From positions 62,001-126,000 of the forward strand of contig JAEWCQ010000046.1 of the NCBI GenBank assembly GCA_023390555.1: 64,000 nucleotides of DNA. The letters run 5' to 3'. Every line of letters begins with the position of its first letter. Positions within the stretch are counted from its first letter, which is position 1. This DNA comes from Bacillota bacterium. GTDB taxonomy: Bacteria > Bacillota > Clostridia > Lachnospirales > Lachnospiraceae. Shown one piece after another: positions 26,195-35,146 of this stretch. Under the pieces are notes generated by a model. That model saw nothing but the letters and a program-made list of their open reading frames with translations. It made no database searches and was not told the origin of the DNA. Both the position numbers and the translations under genes were made by a program.

Positions 26195-26276
26195 GAAAAT
26201 TTGTTCGAAACTCATTGACAAACAGTTGTTCTGGTGCTATCATCTAAATACAAACAAATGTTCACAACACATGTTC
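26195..26276. promoter_or_regulatory. Four candidate LexA boxes and the SOS promoter between lexA and the LysM gene
   Basis: Four 12-base sites fit the pattern xAAx-N4-GTTC: GAAAATTTGTTC at 26195, AAACAGTTGTTC at 26220, AAACAAATGTTC at 26252 and CAACACATGTTC at 26265. The second falls inside the spacer of a good promoter for the LysM gene (TTGACA 26215-26220, 17 bases, TATCAT 26238-26243). Gram-positive LexA recognises GAAC-N4-GTTC; each site keeps the full right half. A possible lexA promoter on the - strand (TTGCAT, 17 bases, TACTAT) lies nearer lexA. Confidence 0.75.
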
Positions 26277-26294
26277 TGTTTTGGAGGTGCTGAT

Positions 26295-26666
26295 ATGAAT
26301 AAAAGAGAAAGGGAATTTGAGATTTCCTTATATATCAAAAGAAGGATGAATATCATCAAAAAACGTTTGATTTTTTGTACTTTGACTTTTGTACTGCTTA
26401 TTGCGGGAGTGTTGATCGGAAGCAATCTGCTCGATTCCTCCAAAATTGAAGCGGAGAGTTCAAAGGAGAACTATAAATATTACACAAGCATTCAGGTAAA
26501 GTCCGGAGACACTTTATGGAGCATAGCAGACCGCTATTTGTCTTCTGAATATTCGGACCGGAGCGCATATATGGATGAGCTTGTAGCACTGAACAACCTC
26601 TCCGACACTACCATTCATGCGGGGCAGTATTTAACAGTTTCTTATTACTCGGAATCTAAAAAATAA
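26295..26666 (+). CDS. YneA-like SOS-induced LysM membrane protein (probable division inhibitor)
   Basis: A 123-residue protein with a basic N terminus, one membrane helix (residues ~23-45) and an extracellular LysM domain (IQVKSGDTLWSIADRYL to the end). This matches YneA/DivS in architecture: a small LexA-controlled LysM protein that delays division during DNA damage. GGAGGTG precedes the ATG at 26295. Evidence for the function is the divergent position from lexA plus the SOS boxes in its promoter; sequence identity to YneA itself is not claimed. Confidence 0.78.
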   Translation: MNKREREFEISLYIKRRMNIIKKRLIFCTLTFVLLIAGVLIGSNLLDSSKIEAESSKENYKYYTSIQVKSGDTLWSIADRYLSSEYSDRSAYMDELVALNNLSDTTIHAGQYLTVSYYSESKK

Positions 26667-26781
26667 CCTGTTGAAATCCATGAAAGCATTGCGCATTTGT
26701 AATGTTTTTCGTGGATTTTCTTGTTATTTTCCATTTTTGCGATATAATAGGGAAGAGGATAAACGGATTAGGAGAGTTATT

Positions 26782-27498
26782 ATGTTAAGGTTTTTGTATG
26801 TCATTTTTATGAACTTGTTTCGTGCGCCCTATATGATTACCCGTATGCGCTATGAAGCTGATCATGCGGATCGGTTTTCTGAAGAAGAACGTTACAAGCT
26901 TGTTCGCCATATTATTTATCTGATGAAGAAATCAGGAAGAATTACAACCGAATGCTATGGTATCGAGAATCTGCCATCATCCGGAGGTTATGTTATGTAT
27001 CCGAATCATCAGGGAAAATATGATGCGCTTGGAATCATTACAACACATAAACATCCATGTTCGCTGGTTATGGATGAGAAGAAGTCTCACACAATTCTGG
27101 TCAGTGAATTTGTAGATTTATGTCAGGGGAAACGACTGAAAAAGGACGATGTGCGTCAGGCTTTGAAGATCATCAATGACGTAGCCGCTGATATTAAAAG
27201 CGGGAAAAAATACATCTTGTTTCCCGAGGGTGGCTATGAATTTAACAACAAGAATAAAGTCTGTGATTTTAAGGCAGGCAGTTTTAAGTGTGCGGTAAAG
27301 GCAAGGGCTCCGATTGTTCCGGTTGCATTGATCGACTCCTATAAGGTGTTCAACAGTTTCTCTCTTGGGAAAATCTCAACCCAGGTACGGTATTTGAAGC
27401 CATTGTTTTACGAAGAATATAAAAATATGAAAACACAGCAGATTGCTGCACTTGTCAAACAGCGTATTGAAGAAGAAATCCAGTGTGTACTGGGATAG
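26782..27498 (+). CDS. 1-acyl-sn-glycerol-3-phosphate acyltransferase (PlsC type)
   Basis: A 238-residue lysophospholipid acyltransferase. The catalytic H-x4-D box is seen as NHQGKYD (residues ~75-81) and the FPEGG block is a variant of the usual FPEGT/S. AGGAGAG precedes the ATG at 26782, which also gives a hydrophobic N terminus. It would acylate lysophosphatidic acid to phosphatidic acid at the membrane. It is a single gene between the SOS pair and dtd. Confidence 0.83.
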   Translation: MLRFLYVIFMNLFRAPYMITRMRYEADHADRFSEEERYKLVRHIIYLMKKSGRITTECYGIENLPSSGGYVMYPNHQGKYDALGIITTHKHPCSLVMDEKKSHTILVSEFVDLCQGKRLKKDDVRQALKIINDVAADIKSGKKYILFPEGGYEFNNKNKVCDFKAGSFKCAVKARAPIVPVALIDSYKVFNSFSLGKISTQVRYLKPLFYEEYKNMKTQQIAALVKQRIEEEIQCVLG

Positions 27499-27819
27499 AT
27501 AATTTTCAGCCGGCTTCCATTTTATTTCGGAGGCCGATGTCTTTCTTCTCCGCGATTATTTCAATTATTACTTTTCCTGAATTATGTCAGAATTATCGAC
27601 TGCTCTTTCTATATCACTACTTTCACTTCATGTTTTAAATCCCCACAAAAAAGTTTTAGATCGTTTCGTGAAGTTCATCCTGAAATTCAATTTATTTTAA
27701 GCAATTTTGAGCTGTCATAACAGTTGTTTTGCGGTATTTGTGTTTTCATTTATTTTCTGATATAATCAGTTTTAAACTATATTCAGTTAGAAAAATTTAC
27801 CATCTTAAGGAGTTACATT
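27499..27819 (+). promoter_or_regulatory. Intergenic stretch with terminator-like hairpin and dtd promoter
   Basis: About 320 bases without a gene. Near the left end CGGCTTCC / GGAGGCCG forms an imperfect stem followed by T-rich sequence, a likely terminator of the acyltransferase gene. At the right end TTGTGT (27738-27743), a 17-base spacer and TATAAT (27761-27766) form a promoter for dtd. I see nothing else in between. Confidence 0.6.
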
Positions 27820-28272
27820 ATGAGATTTGTCATACAGCGCGTTCAGCAGGCATCGGTTGAAGTAAACCGAAACTGCATTGGCTCTATCCGACAGGGATTT
27901 CTTGTTTTGATTGGAATCGCAGAGGATGATACAACGAATATAGCAGATAAATTAGTTCGAAAGCTATTGGGTTTACGTATCTTTGAAGATCAGGAGGGTA
28001 AGACAAATCTTGCACTGGCGGATGTGAATGGAGAATTGCTTCTGGTATCCCAGTTCACGCTCTATGCCGACTGTAAAAAGGGAAATCGTCCATCCTTTGT
28101 GAAAGCCGGGAATCCGGGACTGGCAAATGATTTATACGAATACATTATAGCATCCTGTAAAAAGCAACTTTCCAGTGTTCAGACAGGCGAGTTTGGAGCC
28201 GATATGAAAGTGTCACTTGTAAATGACGGACCCTTTACGATTATATTGGATTCAGCGGAGATATGTGCTTGA
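27820..28272 (+). CDS. dtd: D-aminoacyl-tRNA deacylase
   Basis: A 150-residue enzyme that removes D-amino acids (and glycine from tRNA-Ala) from tRNA. The opening MRFVIQRVQQASVEV, the catalytic SQFTLYAD and the Gly-cisPro motif in NDGPFTI are all present. AAGGAG lies ahead of the ATG. The gene has its own promoter and precedes the large AAA+ gene by 60 bases. Confidence 0.94.
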   Translation: MRFVIQRVQQASVEVNRNCIGSIRQGFLVLIGIAEDDTTNIADKLVRKLLGLRIFEDQEGKTNLALADVNGELLLVSQFTLYADCKKGNRPSFVKAGNPGLANDLYEYIIASCKKQLSSVQTGEFGADMKVSLVNDGPFTIILDSAEICA

Positions 28273-28332
28273 TTAACGAAATAGAGATATGATATATGAG
28301 AGAGTCAAAGACGAATAAGGAGAGTAGAGAGT

Positions 28333-31300
28333 ATGGATGCCTATAAAATACTGAAATTTCTTTTCCCAGAATATCAGATTGTTGAAGCCGCAAAACAGCA
28401 TGGATTTATAGCTAGGGGCAAGAAAAAGGACGCTGCGCCCTCAAACAGCACTGTAAACAAGCAAAGTATTCCAAGCAATGAAACACAGCGTGCACGGAAT
28501 GAGATGATTTCTTCGCCGAAGCAGCCGGCAGACCGGGACATATCGAATGCCAATACCGTTTCTTATCCTGAAAAAAAAGAGATTCAGCTTACCGGCAGCC
28601 AGGTGGATGCAGGGATTCGCAATGCAAAAGATTTTGTGCATCACCGCTTCATTGGCCAAAATGAGGCGATTGAGAATCTTTTTCTTGCATTTAAAAGGCC
28701 GTTTGTCACTGGAGTCCAGACAGATAAACCTCGAAATACGATAATTGTGAGCGGAAGCGATAGCTCCGGAAAACGTATGCTCGTAAATACCTCAGTTCAA
28801 GCTTTATACAGGGAAAAGATGCTGAATGCTGAAACAGTCACAGAAATTGATTTGTCCCTATATCCAACCCAGGCAGAGAATTTACTTTTTATGGCAGATC
28901 TCTATGAAGCTCTTTCTGCTGATTCAGATGTGATTTCCTTTGAGGGAGTTCAGAATTGCCACGAGAGTATGCTGGATACGATATCAGATCTCGTCATGTC
29001 CGGAATGCATCGATTGGATGCCAGATATACGGTACAGAATCGTAATCTTGTCGAAGCAACGGGCGTTCTTATGCAGAATTCGATCGGTGAGATCTTTGCA
29101 AATAACAAGTATTTTGTTTTTCTGACCCAATCACCTTCTAGCAGCATTTCTGAATTATTTGGTGCGAAATTTATGGAGAATGTGGCAGATGTCATAACAT
29201 TTGTTCCGTATGAGGAAGCGGAAATATCTGCAATCGTGGAAGTCATGCTTGGGAATCTCGATGCCCACTGTAAAAAGCAGTTATCGTTTACAACAGGCTA
29301 CGCAAAAGAGTTTTTGCAGCTCTGTGTTTCCAAATACAAAAAATCTACCGGTCTGAAAACGATAGAGGAATATATATGGAAGGATATTTATCATGCATTA
29401 TCTGAATATAAACTTCGCAATTCTGTCAGTGCCGATACAACCGTATATCTGAATTATCTGGAAGGAACAATATACGCTACTGTTACAGAAAACGGTGCGT
29501 CCAGAGCTGTTGATATGACTCCGTACCTGGGAAAGAAAGACACTACGAACATTGAAGAGGTAAAGAAAGAACTTGCAAATGTAATTGGTCTTACCAAAGT
29601 AAAAGAGTATGTATTGGATTTGGAGAATCATTTCAACGTACAGCAAATGCGGGAAGATGCCGGATTTAAGAATGCACCGCTTTCCATGCACATGATTTTT
29701 ACCGGAAATCCCGGAACCGGTAAAACGACCATCGCCAGGATCGTCGCAAAATATCTCAAAGAGATTGGCGTATTGTCAACCGGTCAGCTCCGCGAAGTAA
29801 GCCGTGCAGATCTTGTCGGTCAATATGTAGGGCATACGGCAAAGCAGACGAATGAAGTAATTCAATCGGCACTTGGCGGCGTTTTGTTTATCGATGAAGC
29901 ATATGCCCTTTGTCGTGATAAAAATGATACGTTCGGTCTAGAAGCAATTGATACTTTGGTAAAAGCGATTGAAGATCATCGCGATGATTTTGTCGTGATC
30001 TTGGCCGGATATCAAGATGAAATGCAAGATTTTCTGGAAGTCAATTCCGGTTTGAGATCCAGATTTCCGAACATCATCGATTTTGAAGACTATACTGCTG
30101 AGGAGATGGTTCTTATTGCAGATATCACTGTACAGGCCAAGGGATATAGAATCGCAGACGACTGTAGGGAGCCGCTCGAACGTCTTTTCGAAAAAAGCCA
30201 GATTAAGGGAAGAAATGACGGCGGCAATGGAAGATTGGTCCGCAATGTGGTGGAAAGCGCTATTCTTAAGCAATCAAAGCGAATCGGGAGTGCAGCGGAT
30301 GCGGCATATGATTTGCTAAAAAAAGAAGATTTTCAGTTTGAAGATTTTGAGTCATTTGATTTGGATAAAGCGCTCGGCGTAATCATCGGACTTGATCAAG
30401 TGAAAGATTTTGTAAGAACACAATATCAGCTTCTTGTCGCAGCTGAAAAGCGCAGAAAAGCGGGTGTTATTGTAGACTCCACTCAGTCTCTGAATATGAT
30501 TTTTACCGGAAATCCCGGAACCGGTAAAACAACCATCGCACGTGTCGTGGCTTCCATGTTCAAAGACATGGGACTCCTGAAAAAGGGACATCTGGTGGAA
30601 ACGGATCGTGGAGACTTCGTTTCCGAATACGTCGGCCAGACAGCACAAAAAACAGAAGAAGTGTTCCGCAGTGCTCTGGGTGGAGTCCTTTTTATTGACG
30701 AAGCTTATGCATTAGGCAATGATAATGGAGGTTTTGGGAAAGAGGCAATTGATACGCTCGTGAAGCTGATGGAAGATTATCGCGGTGAGCTTGTCGTTAT
30801 TCTGGCAGGATATCGGAAAGAAATGTCAGATTTTATGAATTTGAATTCCGGACTTGAATCACGCTTTCCGCTTGTGATTGATTTCCCGGATTACAAACCA
30901 GACGAACTGTATGCCATTGCTTTACGCATAATTTCCACAAAGGGATTTACCATTACAGAAGAGGCCATGCATGTTTTAAATGAGCAGTTGATCCTTGCAC
31001 ATAAGTTGTCAACCGCACATTCCGGCAATGGACGAATGGTAAGAAATAAGATTGAGGAAATCATGCGCAAACAATCTTCGAGAATTGCTTCTGCTGAGTG
31101 CATTTCCAAAGAGGAGCTTACAGAGATTCTACCGGAAGATATTGTCGAAAATGATGCCAGGGCAGAAAACTTTGATCTGGAAAAAATGCTTTCTTCGGTT
31201 GTTGGCCTGGAAGAAGTAAAAAATTATATACGGAGTCTCTATGCCCGTCTTCGGATGCAGGCAGAACGAAAGAAAATGGGGCTTCCAACCGACAGTACCC

Positions 31301-31968
31301 AGACTTTACATATGATTTTTTCAGGTAATCCAGGAACCGGTAAAACAATGATTGCCAGAACGGTTGCAGATGTCCTTGCGAATATTGGTGTCATTCAAAC
31401 GAATAAGCTGATTGAAACGGACCGCGCAGGTCTGGTTGCCGGCTATGTTGGTCAGACTGCGATCAAAACGACAGAAAAAGTGATGCAGGCTATGGATGGT
31501 GTATTGTTTATCGATGAAGCATATGCACTTGCACAGGGCGGCGAAACTGATTTCGGCCGTGAGGCAATTGATACAATTGTAAAACTTATGGATGATAACA
31601 GAGAACGTCTTGTTGTGATTCTTGCCGGTTATAGTAAGAACATGGATGATTTTCTTCAGATGAATCCAGGGCTTGAATCCAGGTTTCCAAATCAGATTGA
31701 ATTCCCGGATTACACGGTTGATGAGTTGCTTGTTATTGCAGAAAACCTATATGTTTCAAAGGGTTATACTTTAGGTAAAGATGCCAAAGTGAAATTGGCC
31801 TCCATATTTGAGAAAGCAATTCAGGAAACTTCCTTTGGGAATGGCCGTTATGTCCGGAATGTTTTTGAGCGTTCGATAAATAAGCAGTCATTACGTCTTA
31901 GCACCGATCCGGATTTGACGAGGGAAGAGCTGATTACAGTGGAAGCAGTTGATATTGAGGAGGTATAG
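28333..31968 (+). CDS. Large protein with three SpoVK/CbxX-type AAA+ ATPase modules
   Basis: A 1211-residue cytoplasmic protein. An N-terminal part (residues ~95-370) resembles a degenerate ClpB-like ATPase with a broken Walker A (SGSDSSGKR, ~139-147). Three CbxX/SpoVK-type AAA+ modules follow, each with GNPGTGKT (near residues 456, 725 and 997), a VLFIDEAYAL Walker B, a G-L-E/R-S-R-F-P arginine-finger block and a sensor-2-like GNGR..RN. Such AAA+ modules occur in sporulation SpoVK, rubisco activase CbbX and type VII EccA. Two membrane protein genes follow within 3 bases and with an overlap, so the three probably act together. The substrate is unknown. Confidence 0.85.
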   Translation: MDAYKILKFLFPEYQIVEAAKQHGFIARGKKKDAAPSNSTVNKQSIPSNETQRARNEMISSPKQPADRDISNANTVSYPEKKEIQLTGSQVDAGIRNAKDFVHHRFIGQNEAIENLFLAFKRPFVTGVQTDKPRNTIIVSGSDSSGKRMLVNTSVQALYREKMLNAETVTEIDLSLYPTQAENLLFMADLYEALSADSDVISFEGVQNCHESMLDTISDLVMSGMHRLDARYTVQNRNLVEATGVLMQNSIGEIFANNKYFVFLTQSPSSSISELFGAKFMENVADVITFVPYEEAEISAIVEVMLGNLDAHCKKQLSFTTGYAKEFLQLCVSKYKKSTGLKTIEEYIWKDIYHALSEYKLRNSVSADTTVYLNYLEGTIYATVTENGASRAVDMTPYLGKKDTTNIEEVKKELANVIGLTKVKEYVLDLENHFNVQQMREDAGFKNAPLSMHMIFTGNPGTGKTTIARIVAKYLKEIGVLSTGQLREVSRADLVGQYVGHTAKQTNEVIQSALGGVLFIDEAYALCRDKNDTFGLEAIDTLVKAIEDHRDDFVVILAGYQDEMQDFLEVNSGLRSRFPNIIDFEDYTAEEMVLIADITVQAKGYRIADDCREPLERLFEKSQIKGRNDGGNGRLVRNVVESAILKQSKRIGSAADAAYDLLKKEDFQFEDFESFDLDKALGVIIGLDQVKDFVRTQYQLLVAAEKRRKAGVIVDSTQSLNMIFTGNPGTGKTTIARVVASMFKDMGLLKKGHLVETDRGDFVSEYVGQTAQKTEEVFRSALGGVLFIDEAYALGNDNGGFGKEAIDTLVKLMEDYRGELVVILAGYRKEMSDFMNLNSGLESRFPLVIDFPDYKPDELYAIALRIISTKGFTITEEAMHVLNEQLILAHKLSTAHSGNGRMVRNKIEEIMRKQSSRIASAECISKEELTEILPEDIVENDARAENFDLEKMLSSVVGLEEVKNYIRSLYARLRMQAERKKMGLPTDSTQTLHMIFSGNPGTGKTMIARTVADVLANIGVIQTNKLIETDRAGLVAGYVGQTAIKTTEKVMQAMDGVLFIDEAYALAQGGETDFGREAIDTIVKLMDDNRERLVVILAGYSKNMDDFLQMNPGLESRFPNQIEFPDYTVDELLVIAENLYVSKGYTLGKDAKVKLASIFEKAIQETSFGNGRYVRNVFERSINKQSLRLSTDPDLTREELITVEAVDIEEV

Positions 31969-31970
31969 TC

Positions 31971-32432
31971 ATGAATAATTGGAAAAATATATTGAGCAAA
32001 ATCGTTGCAGTGATCTATTTTAGTGTAATCATGTGGTGGATTTTGATTTTAATGCTATTCATGCCTTTCATGTCTATTTCTGATATGGGTACAATCCGTG
32101 ACAGTGGTTTTTCCGTTCCGGACACCAGTTTTTCTGTGCTTGCAGTGTTTGGACTGTTCATTGGTCTGTCCTTGCTCGTTCCGCCCCTTCGGAGGATGTA
32201 CGGTAAATTACCGTGGTTGTTTCCCTATGTAAAAGTACTGCTGATTGATAATCTCATTTTTACGATTGCCATCACATTGCTGAACTATGGTTATGAAGTA
32301 CAAAGTTCAACGCGCCATATGATTTTCTTTCTTCTGACGATCGTTCAGCTCGTTCTTTGCAGAGCCTTAATGTGTATTTACTTTAGCAGAAGAAAAGTTC
32401 AATATATAGGAGAAGCAAAAAATGGACAATAA
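31971..32432 (+). CDS. Four-helix membrane protein, unknown function
   Basis: A 153-residue polytopic membrane protein starting 3 bases after the AAA+ gene stop, with GGAGG upstream. Four hydrophobic helices are apparent (residues ~12-35, 55-72, 85-107, 115-137), joined by short loops and ending in a basic tail. I do not recognise the family. It overlaps the next gene by 11 bases; the three-gene set (AAA+, this, and the single-pass protein) looks like one unit. Confidence 0.6.
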   Translation: MNNWKNILSKIVAVIYFSVIMWWILILMLFMPFMSISDMGTIRDSGFSVPDTSFSVLAVFGLFIGLSLLVPPLRRMYGKLPWLFPYVKVLLIDNLIFTIAITLLNYGYEVQSSTRHMIFFLLTIVQLVLCRALMCIYFSRRKVQYIGEAKNGQ

Positions 32433-33114
32433 TTCAAATAAAGAGTTTGAAAATAGGATGGGGAAGAATGGAAACAGAGCTGCTTTTTCGTTCGAAGAAC
32501 TGGATACTGATCAGAAATCCAGCAGTTATCAAAACAATCAGAAAAGCCAGGCAGATGCAGATGAAATGACACATGAGGTAACTCAGGCATCTGAATTGCA
32601 AGCTGAGCCAGAGGAGAAAAAACGAAAGAAGAACCCGCTGAAAGAATTTGGTTTGGTCTGTATGGCGATTTTTATTGTCGGATGTTTTTTTGTCCCGATA
32701 GCGACGGTAGATGAATCAGATGCGGCCAGGAAAGCACTTGCAGATAAAGTGTCAACCACTTTATCCGCTGGGACAATTCTTCTCTCAAAAGATGAAGATA
32801 TCGGTCAGCAGGACTATACCATAACACATACCTATGACAAAAGCGAAACGAAGATATGGGTCTGGGATTATGCAAGTGAGGACGGAGACTATGTTCAGAT
32901 TTTGGTAAATGGAGCCCCTTTATCCGATGTATTTATGATTAAACATAGAACCACTGTGTTTACTGTTCCTGCAGAGAGCGAAATTCAAATAAAGGGTATT
33001 CGGGATGGCGGTGGTGGTATCACTTATGCTGTCCGGTATGAGTTAAACAACACGACTTATTTTAATTCAGCGCCAGAGGGAGAAAGTAATACTTATACGC
33101 TGATCAAAGAGTAG
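32422..33114 (+). CDS. Single-pass membrane protein with extracytoplasmic domain, unknown function
   Basis: A 230-residue protein. The first ~70 residues are polar, acidic and disordered (cytoplasmic by charge), a membrane helix lies at residues ~76-94 (FGLVCMAIFIVGCFFVPIA), and the remaining ~135 residues look like a compact extracytoplasmic beta-rich domain. No motif known to me. Start ATG lies inside the end of the preceding gene with AGGAG upstream. It closes the last + strand operon before the strand switch. Confidence 0.6.
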   Translation: MDNNSNKEFENRMGKNGNRAAFSFEELDTDQKSSSYQNNQKSQADADEMTHEVTQASELQAEPEEKKRKKNPLKEFGLVCMAIFIVGCFFVPIATVDESDAARKALADKVSTTLSAGTILLSKDEDIGQQDYTITHTYDKSETKIWVWDYASEDGDYVQILVNGAPLSDVFMIKHRTTVFTVPAESEIQIKGIRDGGGGITYAVRYELNNTTYFNSAPEGESNTYTLIKE

Positions 33115-33124
33115 AAAGTAAAAC

Positions 33125-33158
33125 AGTGTATATTCGTGTATGATATACACTCTTTTTT
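33125..33158 (+). terminator. Terminator at the strand switch
   Basis: Stem AGTGTATA / TATACACT (33125-33132 with 33144-33151) followed by TCTTTTTT, ten bases past the + strand operon. It separates convergent transcription from the recombinase gene. Confidence 0.85.
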
Positions 33159-33168
33159 CTATCGAAAT

Positions 33169-34242
33169 TCAGTTATTCTTCTTGTCGCGTATTGATACCG
33201 CATCAGCTGCCTGACGTTTATGTTCATCCTCAATAGCGGCGTAATAGGAAATTGTCGTATTGACGTTTTCGTGTCCAAGGACATCTGCGACCAGGCGAAT
33301 GTCACCGGTCTTGCGGTAAAGCGCCGTACCGTATGTACTGCGCAGCTTATGCGGGGTGATCTTTTTGTTCGGCACAGCCATCTGCGCATACTTTTTCACC
33401 AGATTTTCAATGGCATCTACACTGATTCGCTGACTTTTGATGGAATAAAAGAGTGCCTTTTCCTGACCACTTAGCGGATGAATATTTTTGCGCTCACTTT
33501 CCATGTAATTGGTCAGAATGTCTGCTACTTCCTCGCCGAAATAAATAATATCCTGTCCGCCGCCTTTTCGAACAATCGTTAATGAGTTGTCAACAAAATC
33601 AACATCATCCATATCAAGACCTGCACATTCGGATACACGGATTCCGGTGCCCAACATCAGCGTCAGGATTGCAAGATCCCGCAGTTTCGTTTTTTCACAA
33701 AACTTTCTCTGCCTTTCCGTCATCTGACTGTTTCCATACTCGATTGTATTCAGCAGATCATTTATCTCAGTGGAATTCATACGGACAATATTTTTGTCCT
33801 TTTTAATGATAGGCATCGGAACCAAAATCATCGGGTCTTTTGCAATGTATTCGTGGATGTAGAGATAATGAAACAAACCGCGTAAGGCAGACATTTTGCG
33901 TGCAATCGCACGTTTTCCGTTTTCATGCAATTCTGTATCAGGATCCGTATTCAGCTCCAGATACCGTTGATATTCCACAATGTCCTCTGATGATAAATCC
34001 TTAATATCATCTACTAAGAAACCGGAAGTCTTAAAATCCTTATAAAGCGGGTTCTTGTAGGTAAGGAATCGAAAGAAGGTCAGTAAATCATAGGCATATG
34101 AAATCAGCGTGCTGGTCTGTGTTCGTAATTCTTTACTGTATAAAAATTCTTTTGTAAAATCCGGAAGTTCATCTACAAGCTTACGCAAACGTAAGGTGAG
34201 ATCATTTTTCTTTTCTTTATAATACTTGGAGTTTTTTCCCAT
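33169..34242 (-). CDS. XerS-like tyrosine recombinase (candidate chromosome dimer resolvase)
   Basis: A 357-residue tyrosine recombinase with a SAM-like core-binding domain (residues ~25-150) and a catalytic domain carrying all active-site residues: R202 (GTGIRVSE), K226 (VRKGGG), H298 and R301 (TPHKLRSTYG), H324 (LGHENVNTT) and Y333/Y334. The size and the RKGGG, PHKLR and LGHE blocks resemble streptococcal XerS (~356 residues), which works alone at difSL close to its own gene. Here the gene lies at the point where gene orientation flips on both sides, as expected next to the terminus. GAAAGGATTTT precedes the ATG. An integrase of a decayed element is the alternative. Confidence 0.82.
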   Translation of the reverse strand: MGKNSKYYKEKKNDLTLRLRKLVDELPDFTKEFLYSKELRTQTSTLISYAYDLLTFFRFLTYKNPLYKDFKTSGFLVDDIKDLSSEDIVEYQRYLELNTDPDTELHENGKRAIARKMSALRGLFHYLYIHEYIAKDPMILVPMPIIKKDKNIVRMNSTEINDLLNTIEYGNSQMTERQRKFCEKTKLRDLAILTLMLGTGIRVSECAGLDMDDVDFVDNSLTIVRKGGGQDIIYFGEEVADILTNYMESERKNIHPLSGQEKALFYSIKSQRISVDAIENLVKKYAQMAVPNKKITPHKLRSTYGTALYRKTGDIRLVADVLGHENVNTTISYYAAIEDEHKRQAADAVSIRDKKNN

Positions 34243-34641
34243 GGCTAAAATCCTTTCTATTCCATTAACCTGCCGGTATGTATTTATTATACCATGAAAA
34301 CAAATGAATAGTAGCAGATATTTTTACTGTAACCCCTTTGTAACCAATTTGGCGGATTCATCTTGTATAGTATCTTATATAAAGCAGAGACAGTGGGTCC
34401 GAAAGATACATTTTGAAAGTCGACTTGCAGTTCTGAAATAAATTAGACATAATAACAGTAGAGAAGGAGCCGAGTAAAGAAATGTCAATAAGAAATAGAA
34501 CCATCATAGTGCGGCCAATGACCAGGAGGGGCGCATTCATACAGTGCTCCTCGGGGTTTTATCAGGATAAAGTAAATGAAATCTCCCCCCCGGATGTTCT
34601 GAAGTTTAAAACCATTTATCGAATCGAAAACAACGGTGAAT
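34243..34641. other. Gene-poor stretch upstream of the recombinase gene
   Basis: About 400 bases with no convincing gene. A TATAAT on the - strand (complement of 34287-34292) may belong to the recombinase promoter. A 62-codon + strand frame at 34482-34670 has an AGGAG-like site, but no recognisable protein and it runs into the kinase remnant in another frame; I regard it as debris. Confidence 0.5.
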
Positions 34642-35060
34642 ATGGAGAAAATTTCCTCTATTTCACATAAACTTAGAACCCCACTGACCGGTATTAAGGG
34701 ATGGATTGAGACAATGCAGGAGCCAGAAGGATTATCCAGTCTTGATATGCAATTTGGCTTGGAAATTATAGATAGCGAAACAGAAAGATTGATCGCTCTG
34801 GTAGAAGAATTATTGGATTTCTCACGATATCAATCGGATCGTATTGTGCTGGCGTGTTCTACTGTTGATATGGAAAGGCTTGTTCAGGAAGCTGTGTTTC
34901 AACTACAAAAAAAGCAGAAAAAAAAGATATACACATCGCGCTCGAAACAGCCGCTGGATCAACTATGGGGGATCGAGATAAATTAAAATAAGTGATATTA
35001 AATATCTTGGATAATGCCATTAAATTTTCGAAGGAACACAGTGAAATCCGGAAATTCTAA
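34642..35060 (+). pseudogene. Sensor histidine kinase remnant (H-box and N-box parts)
   Basis: The + strand encodes a HisKA dimerisation/phosphoacceptor segment (SSISHKLRTPLTGIKGW, then LVEELLDFSRYQSD) that ends at a stop at 34986. One base out of frame, the N-box region follows (GDRDKLK, stop, VILNILDNAIKFSKEHSEI), itself broken by a TAA. There is no sensor domain upstream and no G1 box downstream, so it cannot be active. A possible last fragment of the same gene lies beyond the prophage at 41710, in the same orientation. Confidence 0.8.
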
Positions 35061-35112
35061 GAGAATTGATATAAATATATGGTATAACTGTGTTCAATGT
35101 ATTTATGATACT

Positions 35113-35146
35113 ATCTATCGGAAAAACTGATATTTATCCGATAGAT
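35113..35146. other. Dif-like palindromic recombination site (candidate attL/dif)
   Basis: A 34-base near-perfect palindrome. Its core reads TATCGGAAAAA / CTGATA / TTTATCCGATA (35116-35143): two 11-base arms, matching at 10 of 11 positions as an inverted repeat, around a 6-base centre. This is the standard layout of a Xer/tyrosine recombinase core site. The right half plus flank recurs at 41605, at the other end of the prophage, while the left arm there differs. It is about 870 bases upstream of the XerS-like gene. Site function is inferred from structure and position only. Confidence 0.6.

Noticed and set aside
29690..31560. DNA-level tandem repeats within the large AAA+ gene.
   Set aside because: They are diverged copies of a protein module encoding the same motifs, not a repeat array or CRISPR.
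33169..34242. The tyrosine recombinase as the prophage's own integrase.
   Set aside because: It lies outside the flanking repeats, separated from the phage by kinase debris, and its size and motifs fit a chromosomal XerS-like enzyme. It could still act on the phage in trans.
34482..34670. A 62-codon + strand frame ahead of the kinase remnant, with an AGGAG-like site.
   Set aside because: It resembles no protein, has an odd composition and overlaps the kinase remnant out of frame; probably debris.
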